Shown: positions 17,384 through 25,108 of the stretch, one piece after another
Position numbering within the stretch: position 1 is the first letter of the stretch
How the letters are laid out: each line of letters starts with the position of its first letter
Assembly (NCBI GenBank): GCA_018139225.1
Contig: JAGSNX010000001.1
Coordinates: 620,001 to 684,000, forward strand
DNA: 64,000 bases
Reading direction: 5' to 3'
Source of the DNA: Microvirga sp. SRT01
GTDB lineage: Bacteria; Pseudomonadota; Alphaproteobacteria; Sphingomonadales; Sphingomonadaceae
Notes under the pieces: generated by a model
The model's input: the letters and a program-made list of their open reading frames with translations, nothing else
What the model was told of the DNA's origin: nothing
The model's database searches: none
Made by a program: the position numbers and the translations under genes

Positions 17384-18445
17384 TTGGCCACAGTTATCAG
17401 CTTGTTCAACCACAAGGGCGGCGTGAGCAAGACCACTACTGCCTTCAATCTAGGCTGGATGCTCGGGCGGCTCGGCAAGAATGTGCTGATGGTGGACTGT
17501 GACCCCCAATGTAATCTCACAGGCATGGTTCTTGGCCTGGAGGACATGGAGACTGCTGAGTCGATCCAAGGATCGAAGGACGGAAGGCCGCTCAATATCC
17601 GAGAGGGCCTTGCTCCAGCATTCGAGTCGCGCCCTGCGCTGATACAGGCCGTGGAATGCGTCCAAGTACCCGGCAATGAGCGGCTGTGGCTTTTGCCTGG
17701 TCATATCGGAATGGCAGAATATGAGGTCACCCTCGGCATCGCTCAGGAGCTGTCCGGCTCTTTAGTGACCCTCAGGAACCTCCCGGGATCGCTTCGGTAC
17801 CTCATCGATCGCACTGCGCTCGAATATGACATCGACATTGTGCTGGTAGACATGAGTCCCAGCCTTGGATCAATCAATCAGAACCTGTTAGCTACAAGCG
17901 ATCTTTTTCTGGTGCCGATGCACCCTGACTATTTCTCCACGATGGCGATTAACTCACTGACCACTGTCTTGCCGAAGTGGAAAGCGTGGGCGGATGCTGC
18001 CTCTTCCATCCCGACCTTGCAGCAAGCTGAGTACCCTTTCCCCAACACCACGCCTCGTTTTCTTGGCTATGTCGTGCAGAAGTACCGGCCCCGCGCAGGC
18101 GTACCCTCACAAGCCTTTCAGACATGGATCGACCAACTGGAACACGCAGTCGCCGGCACCTTCATCCCAGCCATGCAAGCTAATGGACTGATGCTGGATC
18201 CGGCCATTTACGAAGCAGGCGGCTATGATCCTGCACAGCCGATCTTGCAGATGCCCGACTTCAACTCACTCATCGCAAGCTCACAAGAACACCAAGTTCC
18301 AATCTTTGAGCTGACCCCGGTCCAGCTTCAGCAAGCAGGCCGCGTCTTGGCGACATCCCAGGCCTCCCAGCAGCAGTTTGGCGAGTTATTTCAAGTCACG
18401 GCCAAACGGACAATCAGGGTGATCGATGCAATCGGCGCTCGATGA
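17384..18445 (+). CDS. ParA-like P-loop ATPase
   Basis: This 353-residue MinD/ParA-superfamily ATPase has a deviant Walker A motif, KGGVSKTT, at residues 11-18, then VLMVDCDPQCNLT, and a Walker B region IDIVLVDMSPSLGSIN near 155. The start is TTG with GGAG eight bases upstream. About 100 residues follow the ATPase core, longer than chromosomal ParA, and include a HQVPIFELTPVQLQ segment. No parB or parS-like site is nearby. Instead the last 20 bases overlap a HEPN-ribonuclease gene. The pair is probably a toxin-antitoxin-like or phage-defence unit, with the ATPase as sensor or regulator. That role is inference. Confidence 0.85.
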   Translation: MATVISLFNHKGGVSKTTTAFNLGWMLGRLGKNVLMVDCDPQCNLTGMVLGLEDMETAESIQGSKDGRPLNIREGLAPAFESRPALIQAVECVQVPGNERLWLLPGHIGMAEYEVTLGIAQELSGSLVTLRNLPGSLRYLIDRTALEYDIDIVLVDMSPSLGSINQNLLATSDLFLVPMHPDYFSTMAINSLTTVLPKWKAWADAASSIPTLQQAEYPFPNTTPRFLGYVVQKYRPRAGVPSQAFQTWIDQLEHAVAGTFIPAMQANGLMLDPAIYEAGGYDPAQPILQMPDFNSLIASSQEHQVPIFELTPVQLQQAGRVLATSQASQQQFGELFQVTAKRTIRVIDAIGAR

Positions 18446-19028
18446 GTTTGATGACAGCATATCGCGGGTCAGACATCTTCATGGTCTTCACTCAGCTCTC
18501 TCAGCCACCCTTACGACAGCAGTCGACGTAAGCGACATCCTGCGCGCCGAGGTTGTAATGGTTGTCAGCGCCTTGGATCGTTATGTCCACACTCTAGCGC
18601 GCCTCGGCATGCTGGAGAGCTACGCCGGAGCCCGCCCGAAAACTGATGCCTTTAACCGCTTTCCTGTTCCGCTCTCCGTAACACCGCTGTTGCGACTTTC
18701 TGCAACGGCGGCTTCAACGCTCGATTCCGAGATACGGACGAAGCACAGCCACTTGTCCTTCCAGCATCCCGACAAGATTGCTGAAGCCGTTCGGCTCTTC
18801 TCTGCCGTTAGCCTGTTGGAAGCGGTGGGAGCAGAAATGGACATGACTGCGGCTGATGTGAAAGCGACCCTTGGCTTGATCGTTGATCGGCGGAACAAGA
18901 TTGCGCACGAAGCAGACGTGGACCCCTCCTTTCCAAGACAACTTTGGCCAATCAACCGTGCGATGGTCGAGGGGATGATCGACATAGTCGAATCGGTAGG
19001 CCACGGAATCCACGCGGCTTGCGTTTAA
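18426..19028 (+). CDS. HEPN-domain protein (RiboL-PSP-type), probable ribonuclease toxin
   Basis: This 200-residue all-helical protein has the HEPN active-site motif R-x4-H as Arg156-Asn-Lys-Ile-Ala-His161 (IVDRRNKIAHEAD). That is the form seen in RiboL-PSP and related HEPN families. Such proteins are usually metal-independent RNases in toxin-antitoxin and abortive-infection systems. The ATG overlaps the end of the ParA-like gene by 20 bases and has AGGG six bases upstream. The tight overlap suggests matched synthesis of ATPase and HEPN protein. Base composition of both genes is visibly less GC-rich than the flanking backbone, consistent with transfer. Confidence 0.82.
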   Translation: MQSALDEFDDSISRVRHLHGLHSALSATLTTAVDVSDILRAEVVMVVSALDRYVHTLARLGMLESYAGARPKTDAFNRFPVPLSVTPLLRLSATAASTLDSEIRTKHSHLSFQHPDKIAEAVRLFSAVSLLEAVGAEMDMTAADVKATLGLIVDRRNKIAHEADVDPSFPRQLWPINRAMVEGMIDIVESVGHGIHAACV

Positions 19029-19043
19029 TCGCAACCTCAAAAA

Positions 19044-19066
19044 CCTGCCCCACGATCCTGCCCCAC
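19044..19066. repeat. tandem CCTGCCCCAC repeat near tRNA-Gln
   Basis: CCTGCCCCAC occurs twice with a 13-base period, between the end of the HEPN gene and the tRNA. It may be part of an attachment-site region at the right end of the inserted segment. No matching copy was found at the left boundary. Confidence 0.35.
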
Positions 19067-19094
19067 AGAAGGCAAAAAGAAGGCGGTAAGTCCT

Positions 19095-19114
19095 TCTAAA
19101 ATCAGGGTTTTAGA
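19095..19114 (-). terminator. possible tRNA-Gln terminator hairpin
   Basis: Reading the minus strand downstream of the tRNA, CTAAAA and TTTTAG can pair around a six-base loop. The stem is short and AT-rich and no T-run follows, so support is weak. Confidence 0.3.
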
Positions 19115-19118
19115 GATT

Positions 19119-19193
19119 TGGCTGGGGCGGCAGGATTCGAACCTGCGCATGGCGGCACCAAAAGCCGCTGCCTTACCGCTTGGCGACGCCCCA
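19119..19193 (-). tRNA. tRNA-Gln (anticodon TTG)
   Basis: A full cloverleaf can be drawn. The acceptor TGGGGCG pairs with CGCCCCA, the discriminator is G and CCA is encoded. The anticodon stem-loop carries CTTTTGG, giving anticodon TTG for CAA codons. GGTTCGAATCC is the T-arm. It lies 90 bases past the HEPN gene, so it may mark an integration hot spot. Confidence 0.95.
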
Positions 19194-19239
19194 GTGGAGC
19201 GCGGCCTTATAGCGACGCTCGCGACAGAAGGAAGCCTGT

Positions 19240-20322
19240 TCAGCCCAGGCGATGCAGCCAGTTGTGCGGATCGGGCGCGGTGCCGCGCTGGATGGCGTTG
19301 AGTGCCTGATGCAGGCGCTGCGTGATCTGGCCGGTGCCGCCGCCGCCGATCGCAAAGTCGCCCTCGGCATCCTTGACGTTGCCGACCGGGGTGACGACCG
19401 CCGCGGTGCCGCAGGCGAACGCCTCGACCAAACGGCCGCTCTGCGCATCGGCCCGCCACTGGTCGATCGCATAGGGTTCCTCGCGCACCGTCAGCCCGTC
19501 GGCACGGGCGAGCGTGATCAGCGAATCGCGGGTGATGCCCGGCAGGATCGTGCCGGTCAGCGGCGGCGTCACCAGCGTCCCGTCGTCGAGGACGAAGAAC
19601 AGGTTCATGCCGCCCAGCTCCTCCACCCAGCGGCGATCGATCGCGTCGAGGAACACGACCTGATCGCACCCCTCCGCGATCGCCGCCTTTTGCGCGATCA
19701 GGCTGGCGGCGTAGTTGCCGCCGCACTTGGCGGCGCCGGTCCCGCCGGCGGCAGCGCGGGTATGCTCGCGGCTGACCCAGACGGTGATCGGGCGCATGCC
19801 GCCCTTCCAATAGGCACCGACCGAGGAGGCGATGACCATGTACAGGTATTCGGCCGCCGGCTTGACGCCAAGGAATACTTCGGACGCGAACATGAAGGGG
19901 CGAAGGTACAAGGCCCCCTCGCCGCCGGGTATCCAGTCGCGGTCGGCATCGACCAGCCGCTCGATCGACTCGATGAACAGGTTTTCCGGCAGTTCCGGCA
20001 TCGCCAACCGGCGCGCGCTGTCCTGAAAGCGGCGGGCATTCGCGTCGGGGCGGAACAGCGCGGTGCCGCCATCCTCCAGCCGGTATGCCTTCAGGCCCTC
20101 GAAAATCTCCTGCGCATAATGAAGCACTGACGACGCCGGATCGATCTGCAACGGCGCGCGGGCGGTGACGTGCGGATCGTGCCAGCCATCGGCGTCGGAA
20201 AAGCGGATGACCGCCATGTGATCGGTGAAGACGCGGCCGAACCCAGGATCGATCATCCGCTCCGCCCGATCGGTGCTGGCGACCGGCGAGGCATTGGGGT
20301 CGAACCGGAAGGAACTGGGCAT
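19240..20322 (-). CDS. ilvE: branched-chain amino-acid aminotransferase
   Basis: This PLP enzyme interconverts leucine, isoleucine and valine with their 2-oxo acids, using glutamate/2-oxoglutarate. It is a 360-residue type II (long) form. The PLP lysine is Lys199 in AAKCGGNYAASL. The segments SVLHYAQEIFEGLKAY, LYLRPFMFAS and the C-terminal FACGTAAVVTPVG are conserved in the family. It is transcribed toward the tRNA and is divergent from a MarR-type regulator with 45 bases between the starts. Confidence 0.95.
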   Translation of the reverse strand: MPSSFRFDPNASPVASTDRAERMIDPGFGRVFTDHMAVIRFSDADGWHDPHVTARAPLQIDPASSVLHYAQEIFEGLKAYRLEDGGTALFRPDANARRFQDSARRLAMPELPENLFIESIERLVDADRDWIPGGEGALYLRPFMFASEVFLGVKPAAEYLYMVIASSVGAYWKGGMRPITVWVSREHTRAAAGGTGAAKCGGNYAASLIAQKAAIAEGCDQVVFLDAIDRRWVEELGGMNLFFVLDDGTLVTPPLTGTILPGITRDSLITLARADGLTVREEPYAIDQWRADAQSGRLVEAFACGTAAVVTPVGNVKDAEGDFAIGGGGTGQITQRLHQALNAIQRGTAPDPHNWLHRLG

Positions 20323-20367
20323 CGGCGTCTTTCTGGCATTTTTTGGTGTTGCGGTCGCCTAAGACGG

Positions 20368-20874
20368 ATGTCTAAACGGGTCAACATGGCTGCCGCTGCA
20401 CCTTCTGCCCCCGCCCTGTTCCTCCGCGAGCCCGAGCTCCGCAGAGGTATGGAATTGCTGTACTTCGGTCACGCACACCTCACGAAATCGGCTGATCGCG
20501 TTCTGGCGGCGGAGGGTCTCGGACGGGCTCACCACCGCGCGTTGTACTTCGTTGCCCGAAAGCCTGACCTGACGGTCAGCGAATTGCTGTCGCTGCTGGC
20601 GATCACCAAACAGTCGCTCGGACGCGTGCTGACCGAACTCGCCGAGCGCGGGCTGGTCGAAACGCGGGCGGGCGATCGCGACCGGCGGCAGCGGCTGTTG
20701 CGGCTGACGCCCGCCGGGGTAGCGATGGAAAGCGACCTGTTCGAGGGGGTGCGGCAGTTGATGTCCGCCGCCTATGCGAGCGCGGGTCAAGCCGCGGTGG
20801 CGGGGTATTGGGCGGTGCTGGAAGGCCTGATTCCCGAGGAGGAACGTGGGCAGGTTCAGGGGCTGCGCGACTGA
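20368..20874 (+). CDS. MarR-family transcriptional regulator
   Basis: This 168-residue winged-helix regulator has the recognition region LTVSELLSLLAITKQSLGRVL and the wing ETRAGDRDRRQRLLRLTPAG, a clear MarR signature. Starts at 20368 and 20386 are both possible; neither has a strong ribosome-binding site. Its gene is divergent from ilvE, so it might regulate that gene or itself. The ligand is unknown. It ends one base short of the convergent proC. Confidence 0.88.
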   Translation: MSKRVNMAAAAPSAPALFLREPELRRGMELLYFGHAHLTKSADRVLAAEGLGRAHHRALYFVARKPDLTVSELLSLLAITKQSLGRVLTELAERGLVETRAGDRDRRQRLLRLTPAGVAMESDLFEGVRQLMSAAYASAGQAAVAGYWAVLEGLIPEEERGQVQGLRD

Positions 20875-20875
20875 C

Positions 20876-21682
20876 CTAGCGCGCCGCCGCCGCCATGGCG
20901 GCGTTGCGCTCTGCCGAGGCGGCGAGCGTCGCCCTCAACAGCCGCTTCAAAGCGTCGTCCCGGTCGAGAACGTTCAGCCCCTCGCGAGTCGAGCCACCGG
21001 GGCTGGCCACCCGATCGGCCAGAGTCGCAGGCGTCTCGTCGCTGGCGGCGAGCATGTCGGCGGCGCCGGCCAACGTCGCACGGGCGAGGCGGAGCGCCTG
21101 ATCCGCGGGTAAGCCGAGCGCCGCGCCCGCCTCCGCCAGCGCCTCGGCGAAGCGGAACACGAAGCCGGGGCCACAGCCCGCCAACGCCGTCACCGCGTCA
21201 TAGTCGGCAGCGTCCGCGATCCACTCCACCAGGCCGAGCGGTGCGGCCAGCGCCTCGGCCAGCGCATGCACGGCGGAGTCTGTGCTACTCGTGTGGAGCG
21301 CAGTCACACCGCGCCCGATCGCCACCGGCAGGTTGGGCATGGCGCGAACGATCGCGGCCGACGGGATACGTCCGGCGAGTGCCGCCTCCTCGACGCCTGC
21401 GAGGATCGACACCAGCACCGCCGGCGACAATCCTGACAGCGCCGGCGCGACGATCTCCAGTTGCTGCGGCTTGACCGCCAGCACCAGCACGTCGGGTCGT
21501 TCGTCGAGCGGAATAGCGGTTAGGTGACGGACTCCGTCCGGTACCGGGCGCATCGTGCGGGTAACGACCGTGACCTGTCGCGGATCGAGCCCGGCGGCGA
21601 TCCAGCGGGTCAGCATCGCGCCGCCCATGTTGCCGCAGCCGATCATCCACAGCGGACCGTCCAGAACGAGCGGCGCGCTCAT
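20876..21682 (-). CDS. proC: pyrroline-5-carboxylate reductase
   Basis: This enzyme makes proline from pyrroline-5-carboxylate with NAD(P)H. The 268-residue protein has the Rossmann motif LWMIGCGNMGGAML, then VLAVKPQQ, RAMPNLPVAIG and the C-terminal VASPGGSTREGL signature. The ATG at 21682 overlaps the stop of the YbjN-like gene by four bases, so the two are co-translated. The family assignment is secure. Confidence 0.96.
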   Translation of the reverse strand: MSAPLVLDGPLWMIGCGNMGGAMLTRWIAAGLDPRQVTVVTRTMRPVPDGVRHLTAIPLDERPDVLVLAVKPQQLEIVAPALSGLSPAVLVSILAGVEEAALAGRIPSAAIVRAMPNLPVAIGRGVTALHTSSTDSAVHALAEALAAPLGLVEWIADAADYDAVTALAGCGPGFVFRFAEALAEAGAALGLPADQALRLARATLAGAADMLAASDETPATLADRVASPGGSTREGLNVLDRDDALKRLLRATLAASAERNAAMAAAAR

Positions 21683-22185
21683 GCCTCGCCGTGCGTTTCG
21701 ACCAGTGCCGCGGCCAAAGCCTCGCGCGGGCTCTTGCCGCCCCACAGGACGAACTGGAACACGGGATAGAAGCGCTCGCATTCCTCGATCGCCGACTCGA
21801 CCAGCAGCTCGGCGCCCGACAGGCTCAGCATCGGCTCTTCCTCGCCGTCGACCAGCGCGGCGTGGCGGTACAGCAGGATACCGCTAGACGACCACAATTC
21901 GAAATGCCCGATCCAGAGCTGTTCGTTGACGAGGCCGATCGCCTCGTACAGCGCCGGCCGGCGATCGTCGGTGGCCTTGATGTCTGGAAAAGCCAGGAAT
22001 TGCAGGACGCTGTCATCGTCGCGCCAGAGGGCGCGCAGTTCGTAGGTCGTCCAGCTGCCCTTGATCGACGCGACGATCTCGTCGTCGTGTCGCTCGAATT
22101 CCCAATTATGGGCGGCGTAATACGCCTCGAGCATATCGATCGGGGCAGACGGTTCGTTGTCGTCGTGGTCGGTCTGGTCGAGCAT
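21679..22185 (-). CDS. YbjN-domain protein
   Basis: This 168-residue acidic protein is of the YbjN family, often described as a sensory-transduction-type or type III secretion chaperone-like fold. The core runs from IDMLEAYYAAHNWEFERHDD to LLVESAIEECERFYPVFQFV. In alphaproteobacteria the gene commonly precedes proC, as it does here with a four-base overlap. The molecular function is not established. Confidence 0.85.
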   Translation of the reverse strand: MLDQTDHDDNEPSAPIDMLEAYYAAHNWEFERHDDEIVASIKGSWTTYELRALWRDDDSVLQFLAFPDIKATDDRRPALYEAIGLVNEQLWIGHFELWSSSGILLYRHAALVDGEEEPMLSLSGAELLVESAIEECERFYPVFQFVLWGGKSPREALAAALVETHGEA

Positions 22186-22256
22186 CCTGCTCCTTATGCC
22201 GCATCACGGCGCGCGATGCGAGACGCCCGTGCTGGGCGCGGAAGGTTAGGCTAAGG

Positions 22257-22535
22257 TTAGTCCAATGCAGCGTTCGGCGAGGGCGCGGCCGACGCCGATT
22301 TCGCCTCCAGCGCGTCGAGCCGGGCGCGCAGGGCGTCCGCCTCGTCGCGCGCCGCCGCGGCCATCGCCTTCACCGCGTCGAACTCGTCGCGGCTGACGAA
22401 ATCGAGCCCGCCGATCCACTCGCGTGCGCGCGACCGGGCGCTCGACTCGGCTTCCCGCCCCATGCCGGCGATCGTACCCGCCGCGCCGTTGAACAGCTTG
22501 GCGACATCGTCGAGGAGGCGGTTTTCGGATTGCAT
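22257..22535 (-). CDS. ubiK: ubiquinone biosynthesis accessory factor UbiK (BMFP)
   Basis: This 92-residue protein begins QSENRLLDDVAKLFNGAAG and ends in the BMFP coiled coil (FVSRDEFDAVKAM..DALRARLDALEA). UbiK helps the aerobic ubiquinone-synthesis complex. The start was chosen because AAGGAA lies about eight bases before this ATG; an upstream in-frame start at 22604 would run into tspO. Confidence 0.88.
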   Translation of the reverse strand: MQSENRLLDDVAKLFNGAAGTIAGMGREAESSARSRAREWIGGLDFVSRDEFDAVKAMAAAARDEADALRARLDALEAKSASAAPSPNAALD

Positions 22536-22557
22536 CGTCGTTCCTTGAAAGTTCCGT

Positions 22558-23109
22558 CTACAGCATCTGGGATGTACGGGCCGTCGGCACAAGGGTTTCC
22601 GCATCGGGGTTGAGGCGGTGGATGCTCCACGTCAGCACGCCCGCGAAGCTGATCCACACCAGATACGGCACCATCAACCACGCCGCCGCGCTGCGGATCC
22701 GCCCGAACGCGACAGTGGTCGCAATGCCCAGCACCAGCATGCCCGCGATCACCACGGCGGCGAGCAACACCTGATGCGCGCCGAAGAAAAGCGGCGTCCA
22801 GCCGAGCGACAGCCCGAAGGCGAGCACGAACAGCAGGATCGCGAAGCCGCGCCCGCGTGCCCCGCGCGCGTTGAGGATCATCGCCAGCGCCAGCCCGAGC
22901 AGGATGTAGAGCGTGGTCCACACGATCGGGAAGACGATGTCGGGCGGGTTCACCGACGGCTTGTTCAGCGCCAAATACCACGCATTTTCACTCCCAGCCG
23001 GGACCGCGCGCCCGGACAGGAAGCCCAGCAGCAGGATCAGCGGCACGGTGAACACCGCCCAGCGCAGGAACGACGCCCTCAACTGGCCCTTCGATGCGAT
23101 CCCGCCCAC
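22558..23109 (-). CDS. tspO: TspO/MBR family membrane protein
   Basis: This 183-residue protein has five membrane helices and the TspO signature. Conserved parts are KPSVNPPDIVFPIVWTTLY, WTPLFFGAHQ and PYLVWISFAGVLTWSIHRLNP. The start is GTG. TspO proteins bind porphyrins and sterol-like ligands and modulate tetrapyrrole or stress responses in alphaproteobacteria. It lies just upstream of ubiK and may be co-transcribed with it. Confidence 0.92.
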   Translation of the reverse strand: MGGIASKGQLRASFLRWAVFTVPLILLLGFLSGRAVPAGSENAWYLALNKPSVNPPDIVFPIVWTTLYILLGLALAMILNARGARGRGFAILLFVLAFGLSLGWTPLFFGAHQVLLAAVVIAGMLVLGIATTVAFGRIRSAAAWLMVPYLVWISFAGVLTWSIHRLNPDAETLVPTARTSQML

Positions 23110-23300
23110 GCGCGCTCCTGTCCGTCGTTTCGCAGGTGATGCCCGACATGCGGGGTGGCGTAAAGCTGGCCTACGGATTCCGTTTCAACGGCGAAAGTGG
23201 GAGCCGTTCTTGCAGACGCATCGATCCCCGACCGCCATACCGGGACGAGCGCGACATGACGGAGCGTGAGTGTTCGGGCGTACCGCCACGCCTGAACGCG

Positions 23301-24035
23301 CTAGGTCCGCACCGCGCCGATCAGGAATTCGACGTTCCCCTCCGGCCCCGTGATCGGGCTGGTCGTCGTCGCCGCGACTTGCCAGCCCGCGCTGTCCAGC
23401 CATGCCGCGACCTCCGCGCAGACGCGGGCGTGGATGACGGGATCGCGGACGACGCCGCCCTTGCCGACCTCGCCCCGCCCCGCCTCGAACTGCGGCTTGA
23501 TCAGCGCGAGCAGGCGTGCACCCGGTTTCGCGAAGGACAGCGGCCGCTCCAGCACCTTGGCCAGCCCGATGAAGCTGGCGTCGCAGACCACCAGATCGAC
23601 CGGCTCCGGAATATGCGCGTCGGTCAGGATCCGCGCGCTGGTCTGTTCGTGCACGACGACCCGCGCGTCCTGCCGCAGCTTCCACGCGAGCTGGTTCGTT
23701 CCACTGTCGACGGCATAGACCTTCGCCGCCCCGCGGGTCAGCAGCACGTCGGTGAAGCCGCCCGTGGAGGAGCCGACGTCGATCGCCACCGCTCCGGTCA
23801 CGTCCCAGCCAAGCTCGTCGAGCCCGTGCGCCAGCTTGATGCCGCCGCGCGACACCCACGGATGATCGCGCCCGCGCACGTCGAGCACGACGTCGTCGGC
23901 CAGCTGCTGCCCCGGCTTGTCGAGCTTGCGATCGCCGACGAACACCAGCCCGGCCATGATCAGCGCAGCCGCTCGCGTCCTCGATTCGGCAAGCCCGCGA
24001 TCGACGAGCATCTGGTCTGCGCGCAGTTTCGGCAT
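23301..24035 (-). CDS. tlyA: TlyA-type rRNA 2'-O-methyltransferase
   Basis: This 244-residue protein has an N-terminal S4 RNA-binding domain (about 1-60, LRADQMLVDRGLAESRTRA) and an FtsJ-like methyltransferase domain. The SAM motif is IDVGSSTGGFTDVLL near residue 86, followed by DLVVCDASFIGL and LIKPQFEAGR. TlyA proteins methylate cytidines in 16S and/or 23S rRNA; which target is used here cannot be read from the sequence. Some family members have been called haemolysins, which is not implied here. Confidence 0.92.
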   Translation of the reverse strand: MPKLRADQMLVDRGLAESRTRAAALIMAGLVFVGDRKLDKPGQQLADDVVLDVRGRDHPWVSRGGIKLAHGLDELGWDVTGAVAIDVGSSTGGFTDVLLTRGAAKVYAVDSGTNQLAWKLRQDARVVVHEQTSARILTDAHIPEPVDLVVCDASFIGLAKVLERPLSFAKPGARLLALIKPQFEAGRGEVGKGGVVRDPVIHARVCAEVAAWLDSAGWQVAATTTSPITGPEGNVEFLIGAVRT

Positions 24036-24217
24036 GCGTCCCTATCGCGCTGCCAACGTCCTGCCGCAACCCGGCGTCGCACCGGCGCAGCAGACCCGAA
24101 TCGCTATTGTCTACCAAGCTAGTAGGAATAGCTTCGTGAGCGGGGGGCGTGGCCCGACGGCGTGCCCTAGAGCGCCGAAAGCCCACGCCCCTTCGATTGA
24201 ATAGAAGGAGAGGCGTC

Positions 24218-24883
24218 ATGGGATCGTTCGCTCCATTCGAGGGCGTACAGCCGACCATCTTGACCGTGCCGGGCCTTGGCGGCTCCGGCCCGTCGCATTG
24301 GCAAAGTCTGTGGGAGCGCGAGCGGCACGACGCGATCCGCGCCGAGCTCGGGATGTGGAACACGCCGCATCGCAACAGCTGGGTGACGAAGCTGGATCAG
24401 GCGATATCGACCGCGCAGGCACCGGTGATCCTCGTCGCGCATTCGCTCGGCTGCATCGCCGTGGCGTGGTGGGCATCGCTCAGCCCGCAACCCTATGGGT
24501 GGCCGGTGGCGGGGGCGCTGCTGGTGGCCCCGGCCGATGTCGACCGCGCCGATGCGCCGCCGGAGATCAGCGGGTTCGCACCCGCCCCGCGCGGCGCGCT
24601 GCCGTTCCCGTCGATCGTGGTCGCATCGACCGACGATCCGTGGATCACGTCGCAGCGAGCCCACAGCCTGGCGGCGGAATGGGGCAGCCATTTCGAGGAG
24701 GTCGGCGCGCTGGGCCACATCAACGCGGCGAGCGGCCTTGGTGCGTGGCATGACGGGCAGGACCTGCTGGAACGCGTGATCGCCGCCAGCGGCGACGGGC
24801 GGGGGCATCAACGCACACCGGGCGACGCGCGGCGGGTGCTGGCGACGCCTGCCGAAGCGGTGCGGCGGGGTGCGCGGGGTTAG
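24218..24883 (+). CDS. RBBP9/YdeN-type serine alpha/beta hydrolase
   Basis: This 221-residue hydrolase has the catalytic Ser in VAHSLGCIAV, Asp in VVASTDDPW and His in GALGHINAASG, the usual RBBP9-family arrangement. The segment PGLGGSGPSHWQSLWE near residue 17 is also characteristic. AAGGAG lies ahead of the ATG at 24218. It is probably a cytoplasmic esterase-like enzyme of unknown substrate. Confidence 0.9.
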   Translation: MGSFAPFEGVQPTILTVPGLGGSGPSHWQSLWERERHDAIRAELGMWNTPHRNSWVTKLDQAISTAQAPVILVAHSLGCIAVAWWASLSPQPYGWPVAGALLVAPADVDRADAPPEISGFAPAPRGALPFPSIVVASTDDPWITSQRAHSLAAEWGSHFEEVGALGHINAASGLGAWHDGQDLLERVIAASGDGRGHQRTPGDARRVLATPAEAVRRGARG

Positions 24884-25033
24884 ATGGGGTAGGACGCCGG
24901 GAACACCCTTGGATGACGAAAGATAAAAAACGCCGCGCTTCCCTCACCATTCGAGGCGGTTTCTCCGTAGTTCCGCGCGGGCGGGAAACAGTCACTGGCC
25001 TCCAGACTTCACGAGGGGAACGATCGCTCCGCC

Positions 25034-25063
25034 GGTCATCGCGGGCGAAGCGAAGCAATCCAA
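25034..25063. repeat. dispersed intergenic repeat copy
   Basis: GGTCATCGCGGGCGAAGCG followed by AAGCAATCC resembles the 'cattgcgagcgaagcgaagcaatcc' intergenic repeat that is common in alphaproteobacteria. It lies in the 225-base gap between two convergent genes, which otherwise holds nothing I recognise. Confidence 0.5.
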
Positions 25064-25108
25064 GCCGCGAGAGCCGACGTGGGCCGCTTCGCTCCGCTCG
25101 CGACCACG

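Noticed and set aside
17384..18445. A plasmid partition locus, suggested by the ParA-like ATPase
   Set aside because: No ParB, parS iterons, replication protein or plasmid genes are present, and the downstream partner is a HEPN protein.
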